This document shows positions 46,468-57,546 of a stretch of DNA of 64,000 bases, piece by piece. The notes under the pieces were generated by a model that worked only from the letters and a program-made list of their open reading frames with translations, ran no database searches and was not told where the DNA came from. The translations under genes were made by a program, and so were the position numbers. This DNA comes from Mycogone perniciosa (Eukaryota; Ascomycota; Sordariomycetes; Hypocreales; Hypocreaceae), in the NCBI GenBank assembly GCA_025331125.1, contig JAOALB010000051.1:186001-250000 (forward strand). The letters run 5' to 3'. Numbering within the stretch: position 1 is the first letter of the stretch; each line of letters begins with the position of its first letter.

Positions 46468-48013
46468 GGCTGTTTAGGCATAATAATTGAACCTTATATA
46501 GAATGATGCCATGTAAATGGCACTTGTAACATACGGTCTTGTCACTTCCATATACCACTCGCTCGCTATATGCTAGGGCGCAACGGACTGAACAATCAAC
46601 CGTATATCAGATAGAGTTTTTTACTAAAATACATTTAATATTAAACAACATTTCGTTCTTGATTGTGAAGCACCATTGGCTCAGTAATCCCATGATATGA
46701 CTTACACCCTGGACAGGTTACCCTGTAAGACCATACCTAGGCAAAGGCGGCAGAGCATACCCATAATCAAGGGTGATCCTTCTTCAATACCGCCAACAGA
46801 AAAAATACCGTAAAAAAACGGGGGGTGATAACAAAAGCATATGGGATATGAGCGGTACATATAAATAAGTCTTGCTGCCCTGGCTAAGAGGGCTCAGACG
46901 CAAATCTGAAGAGACGAAGGAAGAGACATCAGCCCTAGGCGAGGGGTATGCAGGTGCATTGCATAAAGGGGGGTACACCCTAGTAGTGGTGTGACGTGTA
47001 CGAGTATGTATTTCGTGCCCGGTAATTTATATAGAAGAACATGTGAGACTCGGAGAGACTTGCGGCTCAAATTTTAGCTTTCAAGGCGGATTCACTACAT
47101 TACTCGTACGAAGGCCATGTCATAGAATCGTTAAGTAGCATGTGGACACAATGTGGGATCGGAGAAAAAATTGCAGGAGGAGAAAAAACACTTCATTGTT
47201 GGTGGCAGAGTGTCCATATTGTTGGCTCCCCAGTCGTTGCCTTATCCGGTAAGTCCATAAATTTTTTTAAACCCGGGGATGCAATAGCCGCGCTTAAGAC
47301 TGAAATTCCCTCATGCAATTGCATAGACACCCACTACGGATAAAGCGGGTATTGATGGCGGCCTCTCAGGTGTACGCACTGTTATGCACTGTGCGGCTCT
47401 CGCAAAAAGCGAACCCAGTGCTTCATCGCATTTCCTTACTGTACGATTATTCGTACGCCTCCTTTGGCTATCTATTCCTGCGCTCCGTACTCCGTACTCG
47501 TAGTAATACTCCGTATACATCAATCATCAAGAAGCCATCCCTGAACCGGCAGATAATTTCCATCTCCCCCACGTCGTTTCAATTCACTGTATTGCTCTCT
47601 TCTAACTGGTTCCAGCTTAGCTGAGCTCTCAGTTGCGTGCGGGAATTTGCTCTCTCGAGGTAGCGGTACTTGATGTACGAGTAGCATGGATGGACGATGC
47701 TGCTGCTATTATCACAGGATCCTGGCCTTGGGAATGGCTTTGCATCAACTAGTGACTAAGCGCCCGGTGTGTGCTGTGGAATATTAGAAAGGACGACGCG
47801 CCATTAGGTAGTCTTCGGATTGTTTCTCATCAGCTTGGTTCTCCAGGTAGTATTGCAGAGAATAGCAGACGAACCCCTTTTCTCTTCTCTTCTTCTCTCC
47901 TCTCCTCTTCTCTCCCTTACTGAGACGTACGGAGTACTACTGCGTACAGCCTCTCTAAATTCTTTACATGACCGTGTTTCGCAAGTCAAGTCCTACTTTG
48001 CTTCAACTCCAAG
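46468..48013. promoter_or_regulatory. Intergenic region and pyrimidine-rich promoter of second P-ATPase
   Basis: The 1.5 kb region carries palindromic words near 47485-47515 and 47930 and a marked CT-rich tract at about 47875-47920 just before the P-ATPase start. CT tracts in that position are typical of strongly expressed fungal genes. No open frame here has recognised features. Confidence 0.5.
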
Positions 48014-51000
48014 ATGCCTGACAATATCTCTGTCGAGGCAGACGACAAGGAGGCCAACGACCTCCGTATCACCTTCGATGCCGCTACCCATCCCTCCGGG
48101 AGAATTGGCCGTGGCAATACCTTCGATCGTGATAGTCGACCTCGCTCTCGCTCTCGCAGACGCTCTGTGAGTCGCGGTTCGACTACTAGTCGCCGCGATC
48201 TCCCTACCTCCCCTTACTCCGGAGTCCAGATTGAATACCGCACTTTCTCTATTCACGTCTCCGAGTCTCGCAATGTCGAAGACAACCTGAAGGATACAAA
48301 TGCCGTCAACAAGGACGACCAGGACTACTTTGCCAACCTGACCTTCCATGAGCTCTCTGTTGACCAGCTGTGCCAGCAGTTGAACGTCTCCCGCGAAAAC
48401 GGTCTCTCCGACTCTTCTGCCGCCATCAGGCTTCAGCGCGATGGCAAAAACACCCTCCCCAAGCCCAAGACCAATCACTGGAAGCAGATCTTCAGCTATG
48501 TCTTCGGCGGCTTCTGTTCTGTCCTTTGGGTCGGCGTCATCATCTTCTTCATCTGCTGGCGACCCCTGAGCGACCCGCCATCCGCTACCAATCTTGCCCT
48601 CGCTATCCTTGTCCTTATCGTCATTGCTCTTCAGGCCGCATTCTCTGCTTTCCAGGACTGGTCTACTTCGCGAACCATGAAGTCCATTACAGATCTTCTC
48701 CCATCCGAGGCTCTGGTGCTTCGCGAAGGCAAGCTTACCAAGATGCGAGCCACCGAGCTGGTGAGTGGCGATGTCATCCAGCTCCAGATGGGCAACAAGG
48801 TCCCTGCCGATATGCGTCTCATCAGTCACTCTGGTGACATTCGTTTTGATCGCGCCATCTTGACTGGAGAGTCGGACGAGATTGAAGGCGCCATCGATGC
48901 CACGGACAACAACTTCCTCGAGAGCCGCAACATCGCACTCATGGGCACCCTCGTCGTCAATGGCAGTGGTACCGGCGTCGTCGTCCTCACAGGCACTCAC
49001 TCCGTCATGGGCCGCATCGCCAATGCCACTGCCAGCGCTGAAGAGCGACCGACTCTCATCCAAAAGGAGATTCAGCGTTTCGTCTACATCATTGTCGCTC
49101 TGACCATTGTCCTTGCTCTCATCATCCTCTTCACCTGGGTTGGCTGGTTGAGGGTTGATCACTTTGCCTACATGAACGTCGTGGCTATGCTCAACAACGT
49201 CATGGGCTGTGTCGTCGCTTTCATTCCAGAGGGTATGCCTGTTGCTGTAGCTCTGACCTTGATGATGGTCGCGCGACGCATGAAGGCTACCAACATCCTG
49301 CCCAAGGGCCTGGCCACGGTTGAGACCTTGGGTTGTGTCAACGTCATTTGCTCTGATAAAACAGGCACATTGACTCAGAACCAGATGCATGTGAACTCGG
49401 TTGCGTTCCTTGATGAACCAATTGATCTTTCGGATTTCTACCATAATCTGGATGGCGAAAAGGCAGATACTGGCGTGAAGAAACTGCACCAGGCCGCTTT
49501 CCTTTGCAACGATGCTGCGTTCGAGCCAACATCTCTTAACCTTCCCGCCGCTACTCGTCCCGTCCAAGGCAATGCCACAGACGCCGCTGTCCTCAGATTC
49601 GCCGCAGGTAGTCGTCGGAGTGAAGAAAAGTCTGAAAACCACCCGCGAATCTTCCAGATCCCCTTCAACTCCAAGAACAAGTGGATGCTCACTGTACACC
49701 GTATCCCTGAGGAGAGCTTGGGAACCAACGAATACCAGCTCTTCGTAAAAGGCGCCCCTGACATTCTCCTCCCTGCATGTACGGCCTATTGGTCCCGCAA
49801 ATCAAACTCGGTTATGCCCCTTGACGCTACCGCGAAGGCAGCGTTCAAGGCATATCAAGACAAACTATCCAAGAATGCGGAACGTGTCATTGTTCTCTGT
49901 ATGAAGAACTTGATCGTTCAGGACACCCCTGGTACCAATGCCTTCAGCGATGATGTCACAGCACGAGCTATTCAGGACCTCACTGTTGTTGGTATCCTCG
50001 GTATCACCGATCCTCCTCGCCCTGAGACTTTGAACACTGTTTCCGAATGCCGACGTGCTAGTGCAAGGTTCTTCATGGTCACTGGCGACTACGGCCTCAC
50101 TGCTGCCGCCATTGCCCGAAACACCGGAATCTTCACTGGAGACCGAGATCCCGATACTGTGGCAACGATCCAGGGAAACCAGACGATTTCAGCTCAGGGG
50201 ATGAACCAGGCCCGCCTCGCTGGCGAGTGCCACAGCCTGTTGCTTGAAGGACAGAATCTCTCGGGCCTCTCCGCGGAAGACTGGGATGTCGTCTGCGAAT
50301 ATGAGGAGATTGTCTTTGCCCGCACAACCCCCGAGCAGAAACTTAGAATCGTCGAGGAATTCCGCAAGCGAGACAACATCGTGGCCGTGACTGGTGATGG
50401 TGTTAACGACGCACCGGCCCTTCGTGCCGCCGACGTTGGTGTCGCTGTCGTCTCGGGCAGTGATGTCGCTATTGAAGCCGCTGATCTCGTCCTGCTCGAC
50501 CGCTTCGACTCCATCATCGAGGCCATCCGTCTAGGCCGCCTCGTCTTCCAAAACCTGCAAAAGGTTATTGCCTACCTGCTCCCCGCTGGTAGTTGGTCTG
50601 AAATCTGGCCCGTCATGCTCAACGTCTTCTTCGGCGTTCCTCTACCACTTAGCTCATTCCTCATGATCATCATCTGCGTCTTCACCGATCTATTCCTCTC
50701 CCTCTCCCTAATCATGGAAAAGGAGGAATTCGACCTCCTCTCCCTCCCACCCCGCAACCACAAAAAGGACCACCTCATCAACCTCAAGATCTACGTCCAG
50801 GCCTATCTCTTCACCGGAACATGCGAGACCATCTGCGCACACTCCATGTTCTTCTTCTACATGTGGAAATACGCCGGCATCCCCGCCAAGGAACTCTTCT
50901 TCCTCTTCGAGGGCTACTCCGAGGGCTTCCACGGCTACACTCAAGCCCAACTCAACGCCTTCAACGCCACAGGCCAATGCATCTACTTCGTTACCCTTGT

Positions 51001-51304
51001 CATCCTGCAATGGGGCAACATCCTCTCCGTGCGCAACCGCCGTCTAAGCATCGTCCAGGCCGACCCCGTGACGGAGAAGAGACGCAATCCCTGGCTGCTT
51101 CTCAGCATGCTCATCAGTCTTGCCATTGCCGTCTTCGTCACTGAAGTTCCAGGCATCCAGAGCCTGTTTGGAACGGCGTCTGTGCCTATCGAGTTTTGGC
51201 TCATTCCCATTCCACTGGCTTTGGGATTGTTGTGCCTTGATGAAATTCGTAAGCTGGTGGTCAGACTCTTCCCCAACGGCCCAGTGGCCAAGATAGCGTG
51301 GTAA
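48014..51304 (+). CDS. P-type cation ATPase, type IIC-like, intronless paralogue
   Basis: One uninterrupted frame of 1096 residues starts at ATG 48014. The N-terminus has an Arg/Ser-rich segment (SRPRSRSRRRSVSRGSTTSRR), then IEYRTFSIHVSE, matching the start of its sister gene. Full P-ATPase landmarks are present: GNKVPADMRL, LTGES, IPEGMPVAVAL in M4, CSDKTGTLTQNQ, KGAPDILLPAC, VTGDYGLTAAAIARNTGI, ARTTPEQKLR, TGDGVNDAPALRAADVGVAV, LLPAGSWSEIWPVM, and a C-terminus ending NGPVAKIAW. The Na,K-ATPase-like group is clear. Conserved ECRRAGIRF here reads ECRRASARF. It probably pumps Na+ or K+ at the plasma membrane. No intron is found, unlike the 8-exon sister at 35.5-39.3 kb. Confidence 0.95.
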   Translation: MPDNISVEADDKEANDLRITFDAATHPSGRIGRGNTFDRDSRPRSRSRRRSVSRGSTTSRRDLPTSPYSGVQIEYRTFSIHVSESRNVEDNLKDTNAVNKDDQDYFANLTFHELSVDQLCQQLNVSRENGLSDSSAAIRLQRDGKNTLPKPKTNHWKQIFSYVFGGFCSVLWVGVIIFFICWRPLSDPPSATNLALAILVLIVIALQAAFSAFQDWSTSRTMKSITDLLPSEALVLREGKLTKMRATELVSGDVIQLQMGNKVPADMRLISHSGDIRFDRAILTGESDEIEGAIDATDNNFLESRNIALMGTLVVNGSGTGVVVLTGTHSVMGRIANATASAEERPTLIQKEIQRFVYIIVALTIVLALIILFTWVGWLRVDHFAYMNVVAMLNNVMGCVVAFIPEGMPVAVALTLMMVARRMKATNILPKGLATVETLGCVNVICSDKTGTLTQNQMHVNSVAFLDEPIDLSDFYHNLDGEKADTGVKKLHQAAFLCNDAAFEPTSLNLPAATRPVQGNATDAAVLRFAAGSRRSEEKSENHPRIFQIPFNSKNKWMLTVHRIPEESLGTNEYQLFVKGAPDILLPACTAYWSRKSNSVMPLDATAKAAFKAYQDKLSKNAERVIVLCMKNLIVQDTPGTNAFSDDVTARAIQDLTVVGILGITDPPRPETLNTVSECRRASARFFMVTGDYGLTAAAIARNTGIFTGDRDPDTVATIQGNQTISAQGMNQARLAGECHSLLLEGQNLSGLSAEDWDVVCEYEEIVFARTTPEQKLRIVEEFRKRDNIVAVTGDGVNDAPALRAADVGVAVVSGSDVAIEAADLVLLDRFDSIIEAIRLGRLVFQNLQKVIAYLLPAGSWSEIWPVMLNVFFGVPLPLSSFLMIIICVFTDLFLSLSLIMEKEEFDLLSLPPRNHKKDHLINLKIYVQAYLFTGTCETICAHSMFFFYMWKYAGIPAKELFFLFEGYSEGFHGYTQAQLNAFNATGQCIYFVTLVILQWGNILSVRNRRLSIVQADPVTEKRRNPWLLLSMLISLAIAVFVTEVPGIQSLFGTASVPIEFWLIPIPLALGLLCLDEIRKLVVRLFPNGPVAKIAW

Positions 51305-51785
51305 TGATTAACATGATTTACGCAAAATTATTATTTTATCTAGATGGAGTTGGTTGGTGTAGTAGGAGGCTAGCTGTGGACATCCAAGGTTAGTTAACCA
51401 CTTAGATAGTCCAAAGGGCTTGTCTCTTATTGTCCACCAATACAACCACTCATCTAGACTCTGTTCGTCTTGTGGCCCCCGTGTGAATCTTTCCGTATGC
51501 TGCGATGATAAAGACATCTTGCGGGAGAGAACACTATGTCAACCAAACTCAACCATATTGATCAGGTCGTTTGTTTAAATGTTGGTAAAAGTATGCCTGG
51601 CAAGTCACTGTTCTCAAAAGTAGGGTTTAGACATCATATTACATGTCGTTTTATATTCAATCGTCGCAATTATGCGTCATATACAAGAGATGCTAGGCTA
51701 GCCCGTACATGCAGATATAGATCGCCATATGCTCCAGAGTACCAAAAACTAAAGAAAAACCATTACCCAAACATCATTCGTAACA
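51305..51785. other. Short intergenic region between convergent genes
   Basis: This 481 bp AT-rich stretch between convergent 3' ends holds no recognised gene. A 139-codon frame starting near 51536 shows no family features and overlaps the antiporter 3' end, so I do not support it. Confidence 0.5.
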
Positions 51786-54590
51786 TCATGTCGTTGCCGC
51801 ATCTGACTTGGCCTGTACAACCAACAGATCAGCAATTACGCCACTGGCAACAAAGTGTCCAGCAACAACACCCAGACAGTTTTGAACATCTTCCCTCGGC
51901 CTCTGTGACACTTTCCCTTGATCCAGCTTGTCGCCTCCTCTGCGGCCCAGAATAACCAGACTTGGCTTGCTAGGACTGGACCCATTCACATCAGACATTG
52001 TGTCAGCATAGTGCAAGAGTTCCTCGATAGTTGTTGGAGCAGAGAGTCTTTCAATCTTGACACGCGAGGAGATGTTTGCGGGAAGCCGCGCAGAGATGGT
52101 GTCGAAGAAGTCGTCACTCGCTGTTGAGGAGCTTTCGACCTGCTGAGAAACACGGACGATTGTAGCAGTAACCTTGGACCTCTCGCAAAGCTGAAGAACA
52201 AGGCTAAGAGCCAGCTTGTCATCACTACCTCCAAAGTAGGCCAAGAAAATGTGATCCGGCCGAGATGCAAGAGGAGCAGTAGGGAATTCACGCCTCGAAA
52301 CATCGTATGAGTATGTTCGAACAAGCTTGGCCCTCTCTTGGCTTTTCTCAGCGGTGTCCTCACCACTTCTTGAAAAGAACACGCCGACGTTTTGCTCAGC
52401 CGAGGCGAGAACAGATTTGACGAATGACACGTAAGTGGATGCGAGTTTGTCTTCGATATTTGCCGAGGCGAGAATCTGAGAATCACCCATGCTACCGGTC
52501 TCACTCCATGGCACAAGAAGAAGATCAGAAGCCATGTTGGTGGATCTTGTAAGGAGAGCCTCTGAGAAGCGGTCTTCCGGCATGATAGCGACCTCTCCGG
52601 ATGCAGCAATATTGTGAAGCTGTCCCACGGTTCGGAAAGTATTGACAACGGGGTCGTGGCGAGTATATTCGTCCGCTTGGGCGACTGTCATGACCGAAGA
52701 ATCACGGTCTGTCAGCTCAAGAAGTCGAAGACCATGGGCTCGGACCGGTCCTTTGGGTGGTCCATTGTCAGGGCCCGCCCCCGAGCCTTCCTCTGAGATT
52801 GTGCCCAGCGGTTCCGAGGTCTGAGAGCTGCCAAAGAGTGAAAGAAGGCTAAGCAAAGCCGGCATGTTATCCAACCTAAGGTAAACAAGCAGGCATCTGA
52901 CTCTGTCGGGGGACTTTTCCGCATCATTCTGGGCCGTTGCCGGTGCACTAATCGGGGCACCAGTATCCCAGTCAATTTCTCCGCGCCTCCAAGCCGCCAT
53001 CTTCTTCTGATACCAAGGAGGATACAGGACAGATACGACGGGCGTGGTAAAGAAGGTAGCGAGGAGAGCCATGATAACAAAGATGGTGAAAGTTCTGGTG
53101 CTCAGAATCTGGGCCTGAAGGCCAATGTTCTGTAAAAGAGGGAAGCGTCAGCACAGCGGTTCAAGGCCGCAAGACAATTAGATGACTTACAAGAACAATA
53201 AGTTCCACAAGACCCTTGCAGCTCATCAAGACACCGATGGAGAAGGATTCCCTCCAAACCAAACCATTCAGTCGCGCAGCCACAGATGCGCCAATGATCT
53301 TTGTAGACAGAGCAACGATGGTAGTGGCAAAGACATAACCCCAGGCGATTCCGGAGTTTAGCAATCCTATATTCGTGTTCAGGCCCGAGAGAGTGAAGTA
53401 GAGCGGTAAGAAGATGGATCCGATGAGATCCTCAAGCTTTTCAATGACGCGAATATTGAAGCCATCGTCACGGGGCAAAATCAAGCCAACAACGAAGCTT
53501 CCAAAGATGGGATGGACACCAATGATGCCGGTGAAGAAGGCGGAGGTAAGCGCAATGAGAAGCATGAGGGTGATGGCGCTTTGGGATGGGCCGTTCTTTA
53601 TGTTGTCGGTTTTTCGTAAGACATATACCACGGCTGGCTTGACAGCAAAAAACAGCAACAGAATGTAGCCAACGCAAACCAGCAAGATCCAGAGTGCGGT
53701 GAGGCCAGTGCCTGCGTTGACAAGGGCAACGCAAAGAGCCAAGAGGATCCAACCTACACAATTGGATTAGATGGTGGGCGTGGCAAGGATCCATAAGCTA
53801 CTCACCAACAACATCGTTCGCAACGCCTGCTGAAAGGGTGATGACACCGACAGAAGTATCAAGCAATTTGAGTTCGGTCAAGATACGACACAAGACTGGA
53901 AAGGCCTGTTTAGGAATGACAAGTTAGGACCTGAGACTAGGACAAGCGAAATCGAGGGAAGAAGGCATACAGTAATGGCAATGGCGATACCAACAAAGAG
54001 CATAAAGACACTGAACTGAATGGGCTTGAGGCCCTCGTCGTTGCGAAAGGTGGTATAAACACCCCAGGCCAAGCCACAGCCAACACCGAAGGGAAGAGCA
54101 AGCCCAGCAAAGGCGACAGATGTTGCAATGCGCCAGTTGCTGACCAAGAAGCGCACATCGGTCTCGAGCCCGATAACAAAGAGGTAGAGGACGAGACCAA
54201 GGTTTGCGACGAGAGTCAGATTGGGAATCGAGGCGGCGGGGAATATAGCTGCTTGAAAGCCGGGAATGCGGCCCATGACCGAGGGGCCTAAGATGATGCC
54301 TCCGATGACCTCGGCAATGACACGGGGCTGGCGGATCTTGGACAGAGGCCAATGCAAGAGATGGCAAATGATGATGATGAGGCCGGCCTGTTTGAGTGAG
54401 GGTCAGTATATATATATCAACGCCGGTTCAAGAGCTGAAGAAGAGCTGAACAACTGACCTGGATGATGAAGATGGTGATGGGGTCCTTGGGATTGTACAC
54501 AGAGGGATTGCCGCCCTCCAAGACACCCCCTTGCGGCGCAACCCTGACGGTCGACGTGGGCGCCGCCGAAGTCGTCGTTGGAGTCGACAT
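51786..54590 (-). CDS. K+/H+ antiporter, CPA2 family (KHA1-like)
   Basis: Five exons (54590-54459, 54387-53971, 53905-53806, 53753-53191, 53129-51786) join in phase to 851 residues, close to the 873 of yeast Kha1. The N-terminal membrane domain shows FIIQAGLIIIICHLLHWPL, QPRVIAEVIGGIILGPSVMG, LGLVLYLFVIGLETD, AFPVLCRILTE, GVANDVVGWILLAL, IIGVHPIFGSFVVGLILPRDD, the NIGLLNSGIAWG helix and LMSCKGLVELIVL. A long C-terminal cytosolic part follows (VVSVLYPPWYQKKMAAW onward) with universal-stress/CPA-type nucleotide-binding features (VRCLLVYLRLDN, DHIFLAYFGGSDDKLAL). These antiporters exchange K+ for H+ in internal membranes (Golgi-like or vacuolar) and help pH and K+ balance. It is convergent with the P-ATPase. 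Confidence 0.95.
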
Positions 54591-56180
54591 TTTGAATGCG
54601 ATTCTGGTTGGATTCTCGGATCGATTCTACCAGACCGCAACGAAGCGGAGAGGTGAGGCTCAGCCTTGCCTCTCGGAAGCACCACGACACACGCGCGCAG
54701 AGCTGATAATAGACGTATTATCCCGCGATCTGCACCAGAGAGCGCAACGGTCCTTGAAGAAGAAGAGAATTGAAACCTCCCCAACCTGGTTGGAGAGATG
54801 GTAGGTAGGTAGTAATAAGCTTTGGACTCTGAAGGAGCAACGGTTACTCGTAGGCGGCACGCCATAGCGGTGCACTGACCACAGGGGTCCAGGCTCCATT
54901 ATAGAGTTGGTTAGGTGGTACAATAGCGCTCCACGCAGCGCGGCCATGGCGCCAGCCACACAGCGTGGGGTCCATGTGAACGAAGCCATGAACGAAGCTA
55001 TGCTTTGCCCAGAACTGTCCGCCAGCTACTCGTAGAGAGCCATGACACAATAGCGACGATGGGGTCACGGAGGCAGCCTCGATTGATAAACGACGGGCTA
55101 CTGAGGCTCGTGATGGAAGCCCGCAGTCTTGGGACGAGTCATGCTCTCCTGGTAATATTCCCGATTGGCATGGATATGGATGGTACCAACTGGTTGGTCG
55201 CGCGTCAGGCGGTGTTCTGGGGTGCATGCATGCATTGCTTAGCCTTATGTGAATGAGCTGGCTTGTGTTTCGACCATGCCGATCCAGTACTCGTAAGCAT
55301 AAACACGCGCAAACGAGCACTACGAGGACTAAAATAGCTCACCTTGGTCGTACGAGTACGAATGCTATCGGCATTGGACGGCACCGCACCCGCGCATACT
55401 ATACTGTGTACTCGTACCTTGGTAGGAAGAACATGACTGAGGCTGAAGGAGTCGGAGTCAAAGACTCGGGAGATAAACGCACGGCGTACGGAGTACGGAG
55501 TACGAGTAATACTTTGAACCCTTGCGAGTAGTGGAGCCCTTTGCCGACAGGGGTACCATCCAGATCCCACACAGTGGCCTCGTCACTCTCTTCTGTTTGG
55601 CCAGCCGGGTCTGTCACGGAAACGCTGTGAGACACAGACGATAAACTGTTCCGTTTGGATGAGACAGGACAGACATGTCTCTGCAGGGCTGACGGCTTCC
55701 ATCGTTGTTCCAAACACTGAAGAACGGTGTGCGAAGTACGAAGTACACACAACACACCTACTTATCAACAACTGCCTCATCGATCGTTTCTCTCGCACAG
55801 TGCCTTCGCCATCCCCCACTCAGTCCACTCAGCTCGGTGACATCCAACGGACAGGTCACGGGTCTTCACGCTTCCTTCAGCCATCTGCCACTACTCCGCA
55901 TCGCGTCTGGGCATGGCCAGCATGACGTAGGTCAGTCGGTAGCTGACTTCAAGTTGCTACCCAACAAGTCGTAGCAAGTCGCGGTCAAGCAACAATTTGT
56001 TGTCGAGCGACCTAAGCGATCATGTTTTGTTTTGTTAACTCGTGGCGCTATGGACGTTGGCTAATAGTACAGGACACCAACCGGCTTTGGATTGTTCCTC
56101 TTCCGTCGGACCAGTAGTTATCTATCAGCCCCTGCCAATCAGTTGGCCAATAGGCATTATACGAAGTACTTCGTAGAAAA
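54591..56180. other. Intergenic stretch, upstream of antiporter
   Basis: About 1.6 kb includes the antiporter promoter. It has several palindromic words (near 55489 and 55735) and no recognised gene in either strand. Frames of about 90-160 codons near 54844-55320 have no family features. Confidence 0.5.
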
Positions 56181-57546
56181 ACACCGAACACATCTGGTTT
56201 TCTATACGCGCATGAAAGCCCATCTCCATGCCGTCAATGCACAGCTGAGAGGCCACGTACTCGTACGGCGCAAAGCTGTGTACTTCGTATTTGTTTGCTG
56301 TCACAGCCAAGTCTGCATTGCCTTCTGCCGCCATCTTGGCGATCATCTCGGCAGCCCTTATGCCCCCATACTCACGCGCTCTCTCACCAAGAGTCTTGGC
56401 CTTTTGTCACATCAACACACCCGTCTCATTTCTCAATGCCATCTTGAACCCCTCAGTGAGGGCTTCAAGGCCACACGCCAATACCAAGGTGTTGCACTGC
56501 CTGCGTGGAAGTTGCAGCGATCCCCCCATGCGGAGCTAACCGCCATCGATATACGCCTTCACGGGTTCCAAAAAGCTGTTAACATAGTCCGTGTCATCTG
56601 CTTGGCGTAGTTCACTACGCTACCCAAGTTGGCCAGTCAGCATTCGTCGGCGTCCTTATCAATCACACTGCCAGCTCCTCATCCTGGGTCTCTGCTGGCT
56701 CTTTGTCAGTGACCACAGATTCGGAAGGAAATCGATTGGCAGTACTCCCTCGGGGAACGTCATAGCGATCCATTGTGCTTCTCGTTCAAAAAGTCTGAGG
56801 AGATCCATGGGATGTCTGACGCCATTTTCCTGAAGATACGATCTCTTCTCCTTTATATTTTCTGAAGTGACGATGCTAACCACGATACCCTGCTGCATGT
56901 ATAGGTGGATCGGAATTCTGTGCCATTGAATCCAAACGGGGAGGCCTGGTATCATTCTACGAACAACAACAATATGATGTTATCATCTTTAACTAATCAA
57001 TCATTTTACTTAAGTCTAGGCACAGTCTGAGCGTCCCTGAGATCATGGCTTCAGAGCGAAAAGAACGATAGCACTTGCATGTCTCAAAACGTGTGCCCTC
57101 AATGCCTGTACGAGATCAATGTCCGCAAGGGCATTTTGACAGATAACGGAACTCCCTCTGCGCAAGTCTCGCGTAACATTGACAGCGGGCCGAAAGAATT
57201 GGTCGAAGATAATAACGACGGGATCCAACTCTTGAATCAATAGACTGACTTGGCACTATCGGCTTCAGTGTCATCCATTCGGCCATACTCCCAAACCAGC
57301 CCTCATCCACTCACCAGCTTAGCGAAGCAGCGCCGAACTCTCTTACCAATTCATCTATGAACTAGAACTGTTGAGTTCATATCAGTAAATCCGAGCGATG
57401 TCGGATGCCAGACTTGGAAAGGATGCATAATGCACCTCGATGATCGGATGATGCTCTAGCAATGCAGAGCTCGTCGCCAGAAGGACGTCGCACAACCCAT
57501 GATGGCTATAAGTGAATATGGGAACCTTGGTCTTGCTACCACCAAG
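56180..57546 (-). pseudogene. UDP-glycosyltransferase relic (GT1-like)
   Basis: Scattered pieces on the minus strand follow the order of a fungal GT1 UDP-glycosyltransferase. At 57540-57385: TKVPIFTYSHHGLCDVLLATSSALLEHHPIIEVHYASFPSL. At about 57340-57200: ELVREFGAASLSW and GWFGSMAEWMTLKP. At 57230-57130: IQELDPVVIIFDQFFRPAVNVTRD. At 56890-56660: GLPVWIQWHRIP, NIKEKRSYLQENGVRHP and FPEGVLPIDFLPN. At 56410-56230: EALTEGFKMALRNE and KTLGERAREYGG. The pieces lie in different frames separated by stops and frameshifts. I find no set of introns that restores them, so it is a decayed gene. The donor-sugar binding motif of the C-terminal half is not recognisable. Edges are approximate. Confidence 0.75.

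Noticed and set aside
47993..49699. A 568-codon open frame on the minus strand across the second P-ATPase
   Set aside because: It is a shadow of the GC-rich, codon-biased ATPase on the plus strand, has no family features and starts outside normal context.
56092..56610. A 172-codon plus-strand frame
   Set aside because: It runs opposite to the glycosyltransferase relic and has no features of its own.
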